A program made the translations under genes and the position numbers. The notes beneath the pieces were generated by a model. It ran no database searches. It was not told where the DNA came from and saw nothing but the letters and a program-made list of their open reading frames with translations. Below are positions 10,069-21,786 of a stretch of DNA of 64,000 nt, piece after piece. Source of the DNA: Astrocystis sublimbata (taxonomy: Eukaryota; Ascomycota; Sordariomycetes; Xylariales; Xylariaceae). The stretch is taken from assembly GCA_022453515.1 (NCBI GenBank), contig JAJNNY010000017.1, positions 372,001 through 436,000 of the forward strand, given 5' to 3'. Position 1 is the first letter of the stretch, and every line of letters begins with the position of its first letter.

Positions 10069-12225
10069 ATGGCGACAGGGCCGCCGACCGCTACCCCCCT
10101 TACACCACTCTCCTTTGCACACAGCGCAGCGCTGAATGCTACCACCATGGCAACGCCTACGCCCACGATCCAGCGCTTCTTCGACGCCCAAGCCGACAGC
10201 CCTGCCCGTGAAGAGGAGAGCCCCAGTCATGCCGCACCTCGTGAAGTACTACCCCAGAACAGCGTGAAAGGTGCGATGGAGCAGGACCAGGACCAGGAGA
10301 ATGCGTCGCCTGCGAAGGCACGCCACAGCCGCATCTTGTCTGGCAGCGGCCCCGCTCCTCTCAAGATTCTTGCTGCCTCGCAAGATCTCCCCGCCGGCGA
10401 CGCGCGATCACCAGACAAGACATCCACCATGAAGAGCCCGCGAAAATGGTCACCCGAGAAGCGCTTTCCCGTCAAGGTCAACGTCGACACATCGCCAGAG
10501 AAGGCCGAGGCACCGGTGCAACACCGCGAGATAACACTAGACGAGGCCATGGCCGACAACAAGGACCTTGCGCAGGCGATACGCATATTCGAAGATGAAG
10601 ATACCATGATGGAGAATGCGGACGACGAGGGCAACAGCACCCTCATCTCGCCTGCACGGGGACAGGAACAGGTTGAGGACGAGGACCCGATCGGCCCAGA
10701 TGATACCATGGTCAGCACATTCAGCACCTTCTCAGCCGTGCCGAATCTGACCATGTTTGCGCGCATCGGACACACCCCTACCAAGTTCGCCAACGTCAGC
10801 TCGACGCCTAACACCCGCCGGCGCCTGGACCTGTCGTCGGAAGAAACACCTCGGGCCACATCCAGGCGCGATTCCGAAAACACCGTCAACCTTCTTGACT
10901 TCACAGACCAGATACAGGGCTTCTCCTCCAGGTACGCCGAGCAGCTATCGAACCTTCGGAGAGGCTCGCCAGCAAAGTCATCGGCCGGTACCGTCGCTTC
11001 TACTCCTCAGAAACGGCAAACCAACCTCCTGGACTTCGACATCCCTCCCCTTCCCACACCCCGCAGCATCCCCACCGTCACTCCTAGGGAACTAGAATCC
11101 CTCAAGTCCGGCTTCCTCTCCGAGATCAGCAGTCTCAAAGCTTCCCTCAAAGGCAAGGAGGCAGAGGTCTTATCGCTGAAATCGGCTGTCGGGGATGCCG
11201 AGAAGCGCGTCGGCGAGTGCATGGAGGAGCTGCGCGAAGTCAGAGCTGTCAAGGAGGCTTTGGCCGACCAGCAGGACGACTGGCAGAGGCGTGGCCAGGA
11301 GATGGAGTCAATGCTGTGTAAAGTCCGAGAAGAGATTGTTCGCAGCCATTGTGAGCGAGATGAGCTCGAGTCCAAATTCGAGGAGAGCGAGAAGCGTCGC
11401 GAAGCGGCCGAGATCATGGCCCAGGAGGCGGAGAGCAAGATGGCGGCCATGCGTGCTGGTAAAGCCAACACAGATGCCCAACCAGATGCCGCCTGCAAGT
11501 CGCCCGAGAAGAACAGGGCCCCGGGGTCTCGCGAGATCGAGATCGCCGTCGAGAAGGTGTCCCGTGAGCTGCATTCCCTGTATAAGAGCAAGCACGAGAG
11601 CAAGATCACTGCGTTGAAGAAGAGTTACGAGAATCGGTGGTCTAAGAAAGTTCACGAGCTCGAAGACAAGGTGAATGAGCTCCAAGAGGCGAACGAGAGG
11701 CTCCACGATACCACCATCACGAGGGTGGACCCTAACATGTCCATCGTCGATGACGAGCGGAAAGCTCAGGCCGTCAAGGACTCGACGCAGATCAGGGAGT
11801 TGAACGCGGAGATCCAGCAGCTCGGTGCTGTCGTAGGCAGTGTCAAGGCTGATAACCAGGAGCTACGAGTCCTACTGGAGAAAGAGCGCGTCGAAAAGGG
11901 TGAGCTGGTGCAACTAGCTGAGGAGATGATGTCAATGCAGAGCTTCATTCAAGCAGAGGCACCTCCTCCGCCTACCCCGGTTGCCAAGTCCAAGCCGGTG
12001 CCGCCACCCACGACTGTCGAGAAACCTCGGAGTAGTGTTTCACGCATGTCCGGCCTGCGTGCCCCTGGCTCTGTGAAGAAGCCCAAAGAGAGCAGGATAG
12101 GTGCCCTCGGAACTGAGCGTAAAATCGGGGGCGGTCTTCCCCGCCCTGGTAGTGGCATGGGCGGTCGAAGCGGTATAATGAGTTCTATCGAAAAGATGGG
12201 CAATTACCGCGGGCGCGGCGACTAA
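10069..12225 (+). CDS. Fungal TACC-domain coiled-coil protein (Alp7/Slk19-like)
   Basis: Single open frame of 718 codons. ATG 10147 has a much stronger context (ACCACCATGG) than ATG 10069 and gives 692 residues starting MATPTPTIQRFF, so 10147 is the preferred start. The first 280 residues are low-complexity with many S/T-P sites (SPAK, SPDK, SPRK, SPEK), typical of CDK substrates. Residues about 345-630 are long heptad-rich coiled coil. Residues about 487-545 (from 10069) read VSRELHSLYKSKHESKITALKKSYENRW, the segment I recognise as the fungal TACC domain of Alp7/Slk19-type spindle-pole and microtubule proteins. The basic, Gly/Arg-rich tail ends GIMSSIEKMGNYRGRGD. Likely role: spindle or microtubule organisation, cell-cycle phosphorylated. 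The specific orthologue is inference. Confidence 0.75.
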   Translation: MATGPPTATPLTPLSFAHSAALNATTMATPTPTIQRFFDAQADSPAREEESPSHAAPREVLPQNSVKGAMEQDQDQENASPAKARHSRILSGSGPAPLKILAASQDLPAGDARSPDKTSTMKSPRKWSPEKRFPVKVNVDTSPEKAEAPVQHREITLDEAMADNKDLAQAIRIFEDEDTMMENADDEGNSTLISPARGQEQVEDEDPIGPDDTMVSTFSTFSAVPNLTMFARIGHTPTKFANVSSTPNTRRRLDLSSEETPRATSRRDSENTVNLLDFTDQIQGFSSRYAEQLSNLRRGSPAKSSAGTVASTPQKRQTNLLDFDIPPLPTPRSIPTVTPRELESLKSGFLSEISSLKASLKGKEAEVLSLKSAVGDAEKRVGECMEELREVRAVKEALADQQDDWQRRGQEMESMLCKVREEIVRSHCERDELESKFEESEKRREAAEIMAQEAESKMAAMRAGKANTDAQPDAACKSPEKNRAPGSREIEIAVEKVSRELHSLYKSKHESKITALKKSYENRWSKKVHELEDKVNELQEANERLHDTTITRVDPNMSIVDDERKAQAVKDSTQIRELNAEIQQLGAVVGSVKADNQELRVLLEKERVEKGELVQLAEEMMSMQSFIQAEAPPPPTPVAKSKPVPPPTTVEKPRSSVSRMSGLRAPGSVKKPKESRIGALGTERKIGGGLPRPGSGMGGRSGIMSSIEKMGNYRGRGD

Positions 12226-12721
12226 ATTTATCGATTTCAACACCGCCACCTTCGACTACCAGCGCGCTTCATCAATGATCACTCATGGGCAATGTTGTGA
12301 AGTTGAGAAATGCTGGCTTTGAGGATCTCAACCGGAAGATCTTCCCTATGCTTTGAATGCTGCAATTGCTGGAGTCCTGGCTGGGTTTTGTTAACGATGG
12401 AATGCCCTTAGAGATACTCAAATTTTTCAATGAGAAAATGACATGAGAAATGTGTTTTGCGTGTTTGGTATTGATTGATAATGTGAGCGGATGGAAACTG
12501 TAAGTCTAGCATCAAAATTGTTGCCTCTGTTTCGCACGATGTCCCGACGCGTCAACACAAAAAGCCAGTACCGTAGATCCACAATGAATAGGTCCTGAAC
12601 TCCAATTTCCCACGGTTATCTGAGGCGTGCCTTTTCTATAGGTGCTGACCATACAACCACACTAGAGCAATATCTCCCTTCTCAAGGTAGTGCAAAGACC
12701 AAGCCTCCACGAGACGGGACT
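12226..12721. other. Convergent intergenic region
   Basis: About 0.5 kb between the 3' ends of the TACC-type gene (+) and the RRM gene (-). It is A+T-richer than the flanking coding sequence. Nothing else seen. Confidence 0.5.
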
Positions 12722-13880
12722 CTAGGCACTGTTAATTCGATCACAGGGATCTGGCCCATAACGAACTGTGACATGTATCCAAAAGGATTTCAGAGTCCCT
12801 TCGATATGTGCTCTTTGGAATGCCTGGATCTTAGCCAACACTCGCTCTGCCTGGCAGCGAAAGCTGCCGAAAGTCCACACCATTGTCACAGTCCCCAGTG
12901 GACTGAGATTGGGCCAAGTCTGAAGGTCTTCCAAATCGAATGTGCACCAAAATTGGAACCAAGGCATCAGGACGTCCTTATTGACGAATTGTGGCAGACC
13001 ACAGATTTGCAAGACGCGCGACTCGGGTCCAAAGGGCTGGGCCGAAGTCAAGATGCGGTTGAGGCGCACCTGTGGAGTCTAAAGATCCCACGGTTAGTCA
13101 TTGCTATCAAGCCTATCGTGGTCGAGGTGTCACGGTTCACCGGGCTTCTCGGGGCGATCTTTCCCAAGTAGAGGGAAACACAAGACGAGACGACAATTCA
13201 GGGGAACTCACATAAGAGCCTACAGTAAACTCGCCTCTGTCGGCGCTCCTTTCCAAGCGCTTTCGGCCCTCAACATCAAAGAAGACGATCTTGGCCGCCG
13301 ATGTTAGGAAAGGATGCTGCGGCTTGTTGATCACTGACGCGTAGATCTTCCCCGTGTCTCGGATCTTGCGCAAAACGTCGGCGTGTGTGCAGATGGGCGG
13401 CAAGTTCGTGATCCATACGCTGGTGCTCTCTTCTAGTCCTATAAGGGCGCACTGGTTGCGTAGCGCATGGCGATTGCCTTGGTAGTTCTGAGATACTGGC
13501 TGGAGGGCAGTGGGCTGTTGAGTACCTTGGTGGTCGTGTTGGGCGATGAGCGGCCCGGGATGGGCTACAATATTTGGTGGGGGCACCCAAGCTGTATGCG
13601 TTGCGTAGTATTGGGGGTTGCCAAATTGATTGTACATTCGAGGAATGTTGCCGCTATTCAACACGGTTCTCGATAAGATACTCCGAAGCATGCGATCATG
13701 TAAATCCTCTTGGCTCGAGCCTGCTGTTCGCGGGGTCTGGATCTCCGTAGTATTGGTAGTCGAAGGTGTGTGCGGGAGTGGCACAGAGCTATTGTACCAG
13801 AAGGGGTTCGCCTGGCTCGCCCCGGGGCTTGTTCCATACAAGTAGGGCGACATGTGGGAATTATTGCTTATTGATTCCAA
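12722..13880 (-). CDS. Two-RRM RNA-binding protein
   Basis: Two exons, 13880-13212 and 13078-12722, separated by a 133-bp intron (GTGAGT donor, CTAAC branch, TTTAG acceptor), phase 0; 341 residues. The N-terminal 145 residues are Ser/Asn/Pro/Gln-rich and probably disordered. RRM1 spans about residues 150-225, with RNP2-like VWITNLPP and RNP1-like AAKIVFFDV. The second exon gives a more divergent RRM-like fold beginning SRVLQICGLP and ending near SFWIHVTVRYG. Fungal proteins with this layout bind RNA, but the target cannot be told. Start is ATG 13880, the first Met of the open frame. I do not recognise an orthologue with a known name. Confidence 0.72.
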
Positions 13881-14733
13881 TTCTTGACTCTGGCCGAACC
13901 TTTTGCTTCTTAGATGTATTTGGGATGGTATTGCGGGGGTTGAATGATAGAGCGTGAGCTGGACTGGACTTGTTTTGGGAAAGAGATAAACTATTCAGGT
14001 AAAGTGAGCAAGCAAGCATATATACATGAGCCGAGACAAGGATGCCTCAGTTCATTTTATTAAAAGAGGTACTCAGGCAGCGGTCTTAGGCAGCTATAAC
14101 AACATCTCGGTTTCTCAACCTTATCAAAGACATGGCATCAAAGACAAATGGGATAGTCAACAATGTTCGCTACACAGCTAGAAGGGTGGCGAGTGCTTTC
14201 GTCTTCCACGCTTTTCTCGACTAGTTAGATGGAAAAACAGGGACAAATGAATTACGTTGAACAGAGGTGATTCAGTCGAAGATGTACACGTGATATATCG
14301 ATGATATTTTCTGTACACTATTCGGTCTCATAAAATGCGTGAGATTGGTCTTTGATTTCAACATCCTACTTCGATTATCTGGGGATATGTATCCTTCAGT
14401 AAATTAGGGACTCGCATGGCCAAGATGTATTACATTGTATGACATGACTTCGGAGCCTCTGCAAAATCCCACAAGGTCGGCAGTATTCCGCAGATATTAG
14501 TCGTACAAAGGAGTTAGACCTCCCGTTAATAGGTGATTAAAAATACTCCATGGCAGAGATCAATACGTCAAAAGATGAAATCAGGTGTGTACTATTACTC
14601 AATGGGAAGGTTTTGTAGCGACTCATTGTGTGTGTGTGTGTGTATTCGGTGATGGCTCGAATGTACAAGAACTCGTTTGTCTAGTCGCACAGATAGTACC
14701 GAGTTGCTCTCAACGACTATGCTTGCCAAACAA
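13881..14733. other. Intergenic region with TG microsatellite
   Basis: No gene recognised. It is A+T-rich around 14270-14580 and has a short (TG)n run at about 14625-14643. Confidence 0.5.
14625..14643 (+). repeat. (TG)n microsatellite
   Basis: Roughly nine TG units, just downstream of the PARP-like gene's stop. Confidence 0.75.
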
Positions 14734-15899
14734 TCATGGCATCTGAAAAGTGCCCCTGTGAATCTTCTGGTATACGTGCTCCATTGATGCTCTTGCCCGA
14801 GAACCATGAGGAATGATAGTTTCTCTTTCTCCCTGTCGATGCTTCCGAACACTACTATCGAGCACGCATTGTGGCATCACAAAAAGATGTCTGACGATAA
14901 CATTTTCTTGAGAGCATTTACCTCTGAAATATCGGTCAAATGGGATCCAGTGGATAACTTTAGTGGCGATTTCGACACCGATCACAACCGCAACGTTTTT
15001 GAACGCGCTGTTTCTCCAACCTTCCATGGTACCCGAAGATAAACCATCATTATACGCGCCTTTGAGGTGGATATACTCTGGGTATGAAGTGAACATTAGC
15101 AGAAGTTTTGTAACCTTGAAACAAAGGCAGAAAACTTACGCATAGCTAGTTCAGGATGCGATGCATAAGAGACAGTGTCACCCTGTGACTGAAGCCCTCT
15201 GTACAGTATGTTGATCAGGTTAATTGCAGGAGTTCCATGGAATCCAGCTAGGCCGGCCTGTAGGTGCTCTCTTTGAATCGAGTCCATGAACGCAATTTGG
15301 TGCGAATTCCCTGAACCTAGTTGGATGAATTGGCTTGAGCATGGAATTTCCGGCACGCGCAAATCAGCCCCAACGGAAACGATGTGTGATCCAAAATGCC
15401 GATTCAACCAATCAAGAACTTTGAAGCGCTCGTCTTGCAAGTAGTCGCCACCCATGAGCTCCGCAAACGTGCTCGTATGGTCAAGGTTTGGGAAGGAGTC
15501 TATCACCTGATGGACTCTAAACGGCTGCAGTGGGAATGTTTCTGGTAGCTTGTACCAAATTGTCCGAGCGTCATCACTTTGTTCACGTTTGTCGACTTGG
15601 ACGGCGGCATGAATACAAGCAAGTAGGAAGTCGAGAGTCTCCGGACTGGGTAGTGTCAAGGTGATTTGTTGCCAGCTCGTAAGCTTAGAACGCTGTTCGC
15701 AACCATGTAACCAGTCATGCTGTTGAGAGTTGCGCGAATCACACTGTTTGCGGCTACTGGCTTTGCGATGGATTCCACCGGAAATCTGGCTTAGAATGAT
15801 TCCAACCACTAGGCAAATGAAACCGCAGGTTATAGCAACGATCATTTCAACCGACGTTATAGTCGGGAAACTGATCGCATATTCATCGGTGGGATGCAT
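14734..15899 (-). CDS. Membrane-anchored PARP/ADP-ribosyltransferase-like protein
   Basis: Two exons, 15899-15140 and 15077-14734, joined in phase 1 across a 62-bp intron; 367 residues. One transmembrane segment lies at residues about 17-40 (MIVAITCGFICLVVGIIL), followed by a basic linker, so the bulk probably faces one side of a membrane. The C-terminal third has the PARP-type signature: H221 in LAGFHGTPAINLINILYRGL (HG[T/S]...N..IL..GL), a short strand YASHPELAMQY, then KNVAVVIGVEIAT and finally QENVIVRHLFVMP, where E311 sits where the PARP catalytic Glu lies. These match the fold of fungal PARP6/8-like proteins (for example the E2-ubiquitin-conjugating/PARP fusions). Inferred role: NAD+-dependent ADP-ribosylation. 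Acceptors and activity are unknown. No macrodomain gene is adjacent. Confidence 0.6.
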
Positions 15900-16656
15900 T
15901 TCTCCACGCAGATGTTGGTACGGAGTAGTGCGTCAAACAGCTATCGTTTAGCGGTCTGTTGACTGTTAGAGGCCAGTGACAGTGTTTGTTAGCTCAGATA
16001 GCAAGAAGAATCTCTAATGGAAGTGCAGAGTAGAATGACGAGCTGGCTAGATGCTTGTCATCGCTTACCTGTTAGGCATGAATTGAGACAACCTAAATTG
16101 CGACTCATGATCAGACTGGTAGGTAATTGTTTAGCGGAAGCCTTTTGAGCATTTAGTTTCGTGACAATGACACCGTAGGGTTGTGTCTGGCTTTGTTTCA
16201 ATATAAAGAGAAAGGGGTTCCTCTGATCGAGGTTTTCATATCAATAGGCACCTAAATTACTTAGTTTGATAAAATTAAACAAATATAATTCCTAGGCAAC
16301 AGCACGCTATTATCAAGTTCTCCCTAAAACATAGTTACAATATTCTATTGGTGTTCGAATGCAACAATGAGTGACATTGCAACGAGGGAATTCTAACCAG
16401 ACCTTCATTTATGTCCTGGCACTTTGCAACGTCTGCTGGCCCACATGCTGAGACTTACCGCACAATGGCAAATTTGTATGATCTCATTAACAACATCAAC
16501 TTGTAGATTTGAAAATCTGTAAACCATTCGCCCTTCTCGGTGGAATGGGCGGCCAACACCTAAATCATCGATTTCATAGTCTATTATATAGTTCACCACT
16601 CCTTGGGCTTGTTAATCGCCGACTGAAAATTGAATCCTGTTCGATTGAATCGTTTT
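15900..16656. other. Intergenic region
   Basis: About 0.75 kb between two minus-strand genes. A 64-codon frame at 16405-16599 has no family signature. A+T-rich around 16200-16370. Nothing else seen. Confidence 0.45.
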
Positions 16657-18863
16657 TCATCCCACCTTCAGCAAGGCCTGAATGAAGTAAGTAAAATCCC
16701 ACTGTGGACTCTGAGGACCAAAATGAACACAGTCCATTGTTGTTGTTTTTGTTGTTGCTATTTCGCCATGGCCAGCATGTTCTAGCTCCGTTTCGCTCAA
16801 GACAAGATTATCATAATCATCCAGCCAGATTCGGATACTTTCGATCAAATCTACGAAGGCATGAAATCTTCCTTTTTTCTCCTCGTCATCGCCGTCGGCG
16901 ATAAAGCTCGATGGATAGCCCGTTGCGGCTGTCGCGATTTTCGCGGCCTTGACCTGAGCTCCTATCCTGTACTTTTTGAGCAACTCATCAACTGCAATTT
17001 TCAAGTTAAGACTTTGCCGAACGTCTTGTAGGTCCCATCCGTCTATCTCCACCATTGATAAACGCGATGCCGCGATAAGCATACTAATGGTGTCGACAAG
17101 TCTGGTGAAAGCAGCGTATAAAAAAGAATCTGGGCTGAGCGATTTGACAAGATCCACGTACTTCCGGCTTGCTTGCAAACAGCGTTGTAAACAATCCAGC
17201 TGCAACCTCTCAGCCTTTTCGCTGTCGGGAACAGCGTAGGTCATAGGTAATTGCAATTGAATGAATGCGCTGTGGTATAAGCTCCGAAGTAGCACTACAG
17301 TGGTGTCAGCCGGGAATTCGAACTCAAGGCGGTAAAGGGTATGTGTCCTTACGGAATTTTGGGTGCTTATAAGCTACGTCACTCATAAGTTCATCGAGCT
17401 CCTTTCTGATTCGGTCCAGCTGCTCAGAAGCATCCTCGGAAATTTCCCGGTACCACTTGCCTTCAAAGCTTCCGTAAATGCGTGGAACTCGTTCGAGAAT
17501 TTGTCTGAACTTGACTAACTTGACAAGGAGGAAGTCCGTTGGGAACTCGGAGGACGTCTCAAGCGAATCAACACAGTATTGAACGTGGGATGATGATAGT
17601 GGATTACCCCGACTAAATTGAAACGCATTACTGAACATCAGTCAGTTATAAATTTGATGGAAGAATCTAATGACGCAACTTATGGACATACAAGGATACA
17701 ACATAATAGCACGCTAGAAACGCACGATATTCTTCGTTGAGCTCGGCTTCTTGTTTGACTTGCGGTTTCTGGAAAGGCTGCCTGATGGAATTTTTTCAGC
17801 GCCAAGCAAGACTTGATAATGGCTGTAAGAGTTAATACCTGGTAATACCAAGACTATGCGCGACACCAACCGCGAGATATATCAGCTGCGTAACCCTGTG
17901 GTCTACGAAGAAATCAGATGTGGCCCTGAATAAGGAATTAGCGAGGTTGATTTGTAAATCAAGATTAGTATTACCAGATGATGTAAACCAGAAGGCCCTG
18001 GAGGGCGCCTAAGGTTTGCTCCTCCATCGCCAACAAGTAGTGCCCGATCCAGGCGTCAATACTCTTCTGAATCTCACGACTCTTAGTAACTGTCAAGTCG
18101 AGTCCGATCATGAGTATCGCTCGGAACAATAAGGGTTTCTTCAAAGATAGCCGGCGGGCCGTAATATCGTGATCTAGTATCACGAATGGAAATTGAGAGA
18201 TGACCAATAGAGAGAAATTTTGAACGGCTTCTTCGGCCTGGTCCCAATTTATGCCAAAACCAGGGCCGTCGGACAAATCGCGCAGGGCCAACAAGTTGAT
18301 ATGAGGTGGGCTACTATCATGCGATTGAGAATCATCTGCTGTTGCTGATGTATCAATTGCCCCAGACTCGCTGACTGTGGTCTGACGACATGCTTGCTCG
18401 CCAATTGGCACAAGATCGAAATTGCCCCTACTTGCCTGTTAGCGTGACTTGGCTGGAATAAGATGGACTTGGACGTGTTGGATTGAGAAGTGTTTACTCT
18501 ATACTATGCGATTTAATCTGCCTTGGTCTCCTAATGATCCTAGTAGTCTGAGGATTGCACCCGAGTTTTAATCGTTGGCATCTATGAATTTCTGGTTAGC
18601 AGCGAAGTCGGTCAGATTGGAAGGATATCAGGGCTGTTGGAGTTACTTCGTTTTCTATCTTTTCTAGAGAGAGGACGCACACACCTGGTACACGCGTTGG
18701 TGGATTCGTTGTTTTCGTAATGACATCGGGCTTTGGCCTTCGTACATGGCAAACACGCCCTTCGGCGACGGGGCGGACTCTGGGGCCGCTTCTCGATTGC
18801 TTCGTGTCCAGGCATCCTAGCCCAAAGCCCTCTTGATGTGCATTGATTGTGTATCGACTGCAA
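16657..18863 (-). CDS. Zn2Cys6-type transcription factor, sixth Cys unclear
   Basis: Six exons: 18863-18681, 18435-17975, 17925-17839, 17781-17692, 17630-17353 and 17294-16657. All phases close; 578 residues. The N-terminal cluster reads ACLPCTKAKARC...NACTRC, preceded by an Arg run (PPRRRR) as in fungal binuclear zinc clusters. The expected sixth Cys about six residues after CTRC is not seen: the spliced frame continues ASRGNFDL, and the next Cys is EQACRQ. The rest matches a fungal transcription-factor middle homology region (INLLALRDLSD, FPFVILD, LGALQGLLVYIIW, LIYLAVGVAHSLGI, YRAFLACYYVVSF). Likely a nuclear regulator; targets are unknown. The first intron (245 bp) is long for this gene, so a missed micro-exon carrying the last Cys is possible. 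Confidence 0.72.
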
Positions 18864-20916
18864 CAGTACCTACCTTTTCATAACCCTTGGTGGTAACTGG
18901 AGTAGGAGTAAGCTTATGAATGGTATTACTACAAGTAGGAAGTAGACAGGAGGGGTGGGGATGGGCTTCGGCTTTAATCCAGTTGACTGTAGGCGGGTTT
19001 AGCGGACATTGGCCTATGGTCCGGGATTAGAGGTACTTCCACCTAGCCCGCGTTTTACAGCAGAATTGATGTACATCGCTAACCCGTACTACCAAAGATG
19101 ATTTTGAGATATAGCAACCTGGTATATGGGTATTTTATGACTTCCCACTTCGGTCGTTTGGTTGCGAATTCCATCTTACATGATCATATCCCACATTCAA
19201 GCAACTAATTATGTGCCTCTTGAAAATGCACTAGCTAAGATGCAATTGCTTTCTCCGGCATTGCCTTTTATCTTTGGTGTCCCAGTTGTGACTGTGCTAC
19301 AATTCTAGTTCAATACTATCATGAATGAGATTCTGCTAACATAGTAATTGGTAACAATGCTATTGGGACAATCAAGTAGTTGTGTAAAGCTCGTTGGCCT
19401 CCAAAATAAGTAATTTGCCATCTTCTACTTGCACCAAGTGAGGAAACAAGAGATGATTTTCATATTATAAACAATACCATCTTACAGCTTATAACCCTTA
19501 GAAATATTTGCCCTTTATACTTTATTGTCTGTATAGCTATTCATATTAATGCGTTAGCTAATATTCTAGATAATCTTAATCTAATACTAATAGCATTCAC
19601 TTTATAGACCTTCCGTGAGCACTGAAGAGAGAGAAGAAAACTATACCAAATGAGAATTAAAAGAAAATAAGTACAAACGATATACACGTGAAAAATAAGA
19701 CATACGGTCCCCTGGATTGACCATTTTCAATATAGGTACACATGTGGGTTTGCTATTCTTGGGTAACGGCTCTTGTCAAATGGTCAACTGCAGCTACCAC
19801 ATAGGCACCATTGATTGACATCTAGTACACAAAGCTGATATTATGACACCACTGTGAGTAGCAGTTAATCATTGTGTTCTGTTACAAATGAAATGAAGAG
19901 TCGCACTACTTCCATGATCTTATTTGATCGCAACAGATGCTCTTAACATGGTAATTAGTTAACTAACTGCACAATATCAAATTATCCGTCAGTCTTACGA
20001 TGATGCATTGCAGGTGTCTCGCCACAGGAGTGATCTTCATCTTCATCGTCAGTGTAAGTTCTCAATATGATTCAGTGAACGATTAAAAGTGCCCAAGCAG
20101 CATTTTTGTGCACAAGAGAGCTTGAGGACCATTTCAGGGCCATGACCCTTTGGGTTATGGTCATGTTGATCTGGTATATTCCTATCGCATGTTTAAGATT
20201 CAATTAGTTCCCTTGCGCTTCCTGCCTATTGATGGCGCCGAGCCTCAACCTCCCAATTGAGGATGAACACTGCTCTCGCACAGCCACGCTTAATTGTGAT
20301 GACATTGTTAGCCCACATATGCGGCTGTTCAAGTTTTGAAGCCGCATTGCTGCTGTACCTATGTACGTTTTGCGCCTTCCACTTGTCAGGAAAGGGCAGG
20401 CGAGGGCAGCAGAAGAAACAAACACACAACCCAGGCTCGCCGGCTTCTCAGACACCCACAAACTTTCCCACCTCGTCCACCAAATCGTCTCTGCCGGGAA
20501 TACCTATCAATTTCCTGCAATACAACAGACCAACAAGATCAGCTCCATCACCTGCACTTCGCCTGCCTTATGGGCAACCAGAAGCAGGACCCAATTGCAT
20601 CTTCAATTTCTACCTTACTCATAATCTGCCGGACCTTGTTGTGTTCGACCTTATCTCCTTTAACTTACGATTCAATCACAGATTGGTGTCATGCCCACCT
20701 CCTCCAACCCGACAGTATCACTTAGTTCTATTGGCATCTACGATTACAACTTGTGCAAGTCGGACATTGCTGAGGAGTCATTGCATCCTCGGCTCTACAT
20801 TATCGATTGAACGAGGTGTGAGTTACACTTACCACAGATCAGATACCATAGACATGCCACTGATACTTACTATAGGTAGATATATAATCCCAGTCTCAGC
20901 TCATCATCAAGTCACA
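18864..20916. other. Long A+T-rich intergenic region
   Basis: About 2 kb with no supported gene. From about 19060 to 20000 the sequence is strongly A+T-rich, with stretches of TAAT/ATTA words (densest about 19440-19680) and no long frames, unlike the flanks. This could be RIP-degraded repeat DNA, but no parent repeat can be named. The open frame from 20257 into the next gene is judged leader sequence. Confidence 0.5.
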
Positions 20917-21786
20917 ATGGAGCGTGGAAGAAAGACCAAAAGCTGGCGCGCTGATCTTCGCGCCATGGAAGAAGACCACTTGGAAGCTAGTGAAGCTCAC
21001 ACGAAGTTCAGAGACTCGCAGCCTCCCCCAAACACCCCAAGTGACTATGGCAGCATCGAGGTGCGATCCAAGTCGCCTCCCGAGTGGACCAGGCACTGGT
21101 CGGAGTTCATCCCTCACGGGCCCATGCCGATCCCCAATGCCATCCCAAAGGAGCGCCTTCCCGTCAGTATGTATTTTCTAGAGTTATTTATTACCCCTTC
21201 TGACAAGTCTCGGAAGCATAGATTACCCTAATAGTTATCTATGCTCCCGAGACACCTGCAAACCCCGAGAAATAGTCTTACGATATGAGGCAATTACTGA
21301 CTCCAGCGGGCTGAAGTGACTCCCAGAGGCCACCTCTTCAAGACTGCAGCATATGCTCCCCGCGACGAGAAAGAGATCGAGGCGATGAAGAAACGCGACG
21401 AAGAGGAGCGAGTGCTGGACGAGCGGTACCGACGCCTGAAGCAAGGCGCGATCAGGTATGCCGCATACCATCCCGAGATCAAGAATAAAGATTTCGTTGC
21501 GTACCAGTACCGCGAGGAGCCGCCAGAGGAGTCAGATCATGAGGAGCCATACCCGCCCTATCACAGACATGTCATGAAGCAGTTCGCGCACCAGTATGGC
21601 CACACGACTACCAGTCTCGGCTACGAGGAAGGTATCGAGTACGGCAGAGCCAGAGTCAAGGAGGAGAAGGAGGAGTATGTGAAGAACAAGGCAAAGAAAG
21701 ATTGTAAGTCTCCTGAGATGTTCGCTAGTCAACATTTATTGCACTCTCCACTAATACCACGTTATAGAAAGCAAGTTTCTTCGTAA
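20917..21786 (+). CDS. Small charged protein of unknown function
   Basis: Start ATG 20917 (context CACAATGG). Exon 1 is 20917-21166. A 150-bp introner-like intron (21167-21316) joins in phase 1 to an exon starting 21317. The exon either splices at 21703 (GTAAGT), so that the stop codon is split across the next intron (212 residues), or reads through to the stop at 21784-21786. The protein is hydrophilic: a basic start (MERGRKTKSWRADL), a Pro-rich segment with PSDYGS and PEWTRHWSEF, a Lys/Glu/Arg helix (DEKEIEAMKKRDEEERVLDERYRRLKQ), Glu/Pro and Tyr/His patches, and a second charged helix. I do not recognise a family. No signal peptide or membrane segment. The frame is open upstream to 20257, but that part is Ser/Thr/Cys-rich and unlike the rest. 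Confidence 0.6.
21167..21316 (+). mobile_element. Introner-like intron, copy D (small charged protein)
   Basis: 150-bp phase-1 intron, GTATGT...GAAG. Hairpin arms are AAGTCTCGGAAGCATA and TATGCTCCCGAGAC, and the downstream arm is followed by ACCTGC exactly as in copy B. The 3' block is TACTGACTCCAGCGG before the acceptor. The 5' block is degenerate (TTCTAGAGTT). It lies on the opposite strand to the other copies but has the same polarity relative to transcription. Confidence 0.8.

Noticed and set aside
13079..13211. RRM-gene intron as a fifth introner copy
   Set aside because: 133 bp long, but lacks the GTCTC/GAGAC hairpin arms and the ACTGACTCCAGCGG 3' block.
20257..20916. N-terminal extension of the small charged protein
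   Set aside because: The frame is open, but it is Ser/Thr/Cys/Leu-rich, has no splice or homology support and differs from the charged protein after ATG 20917.
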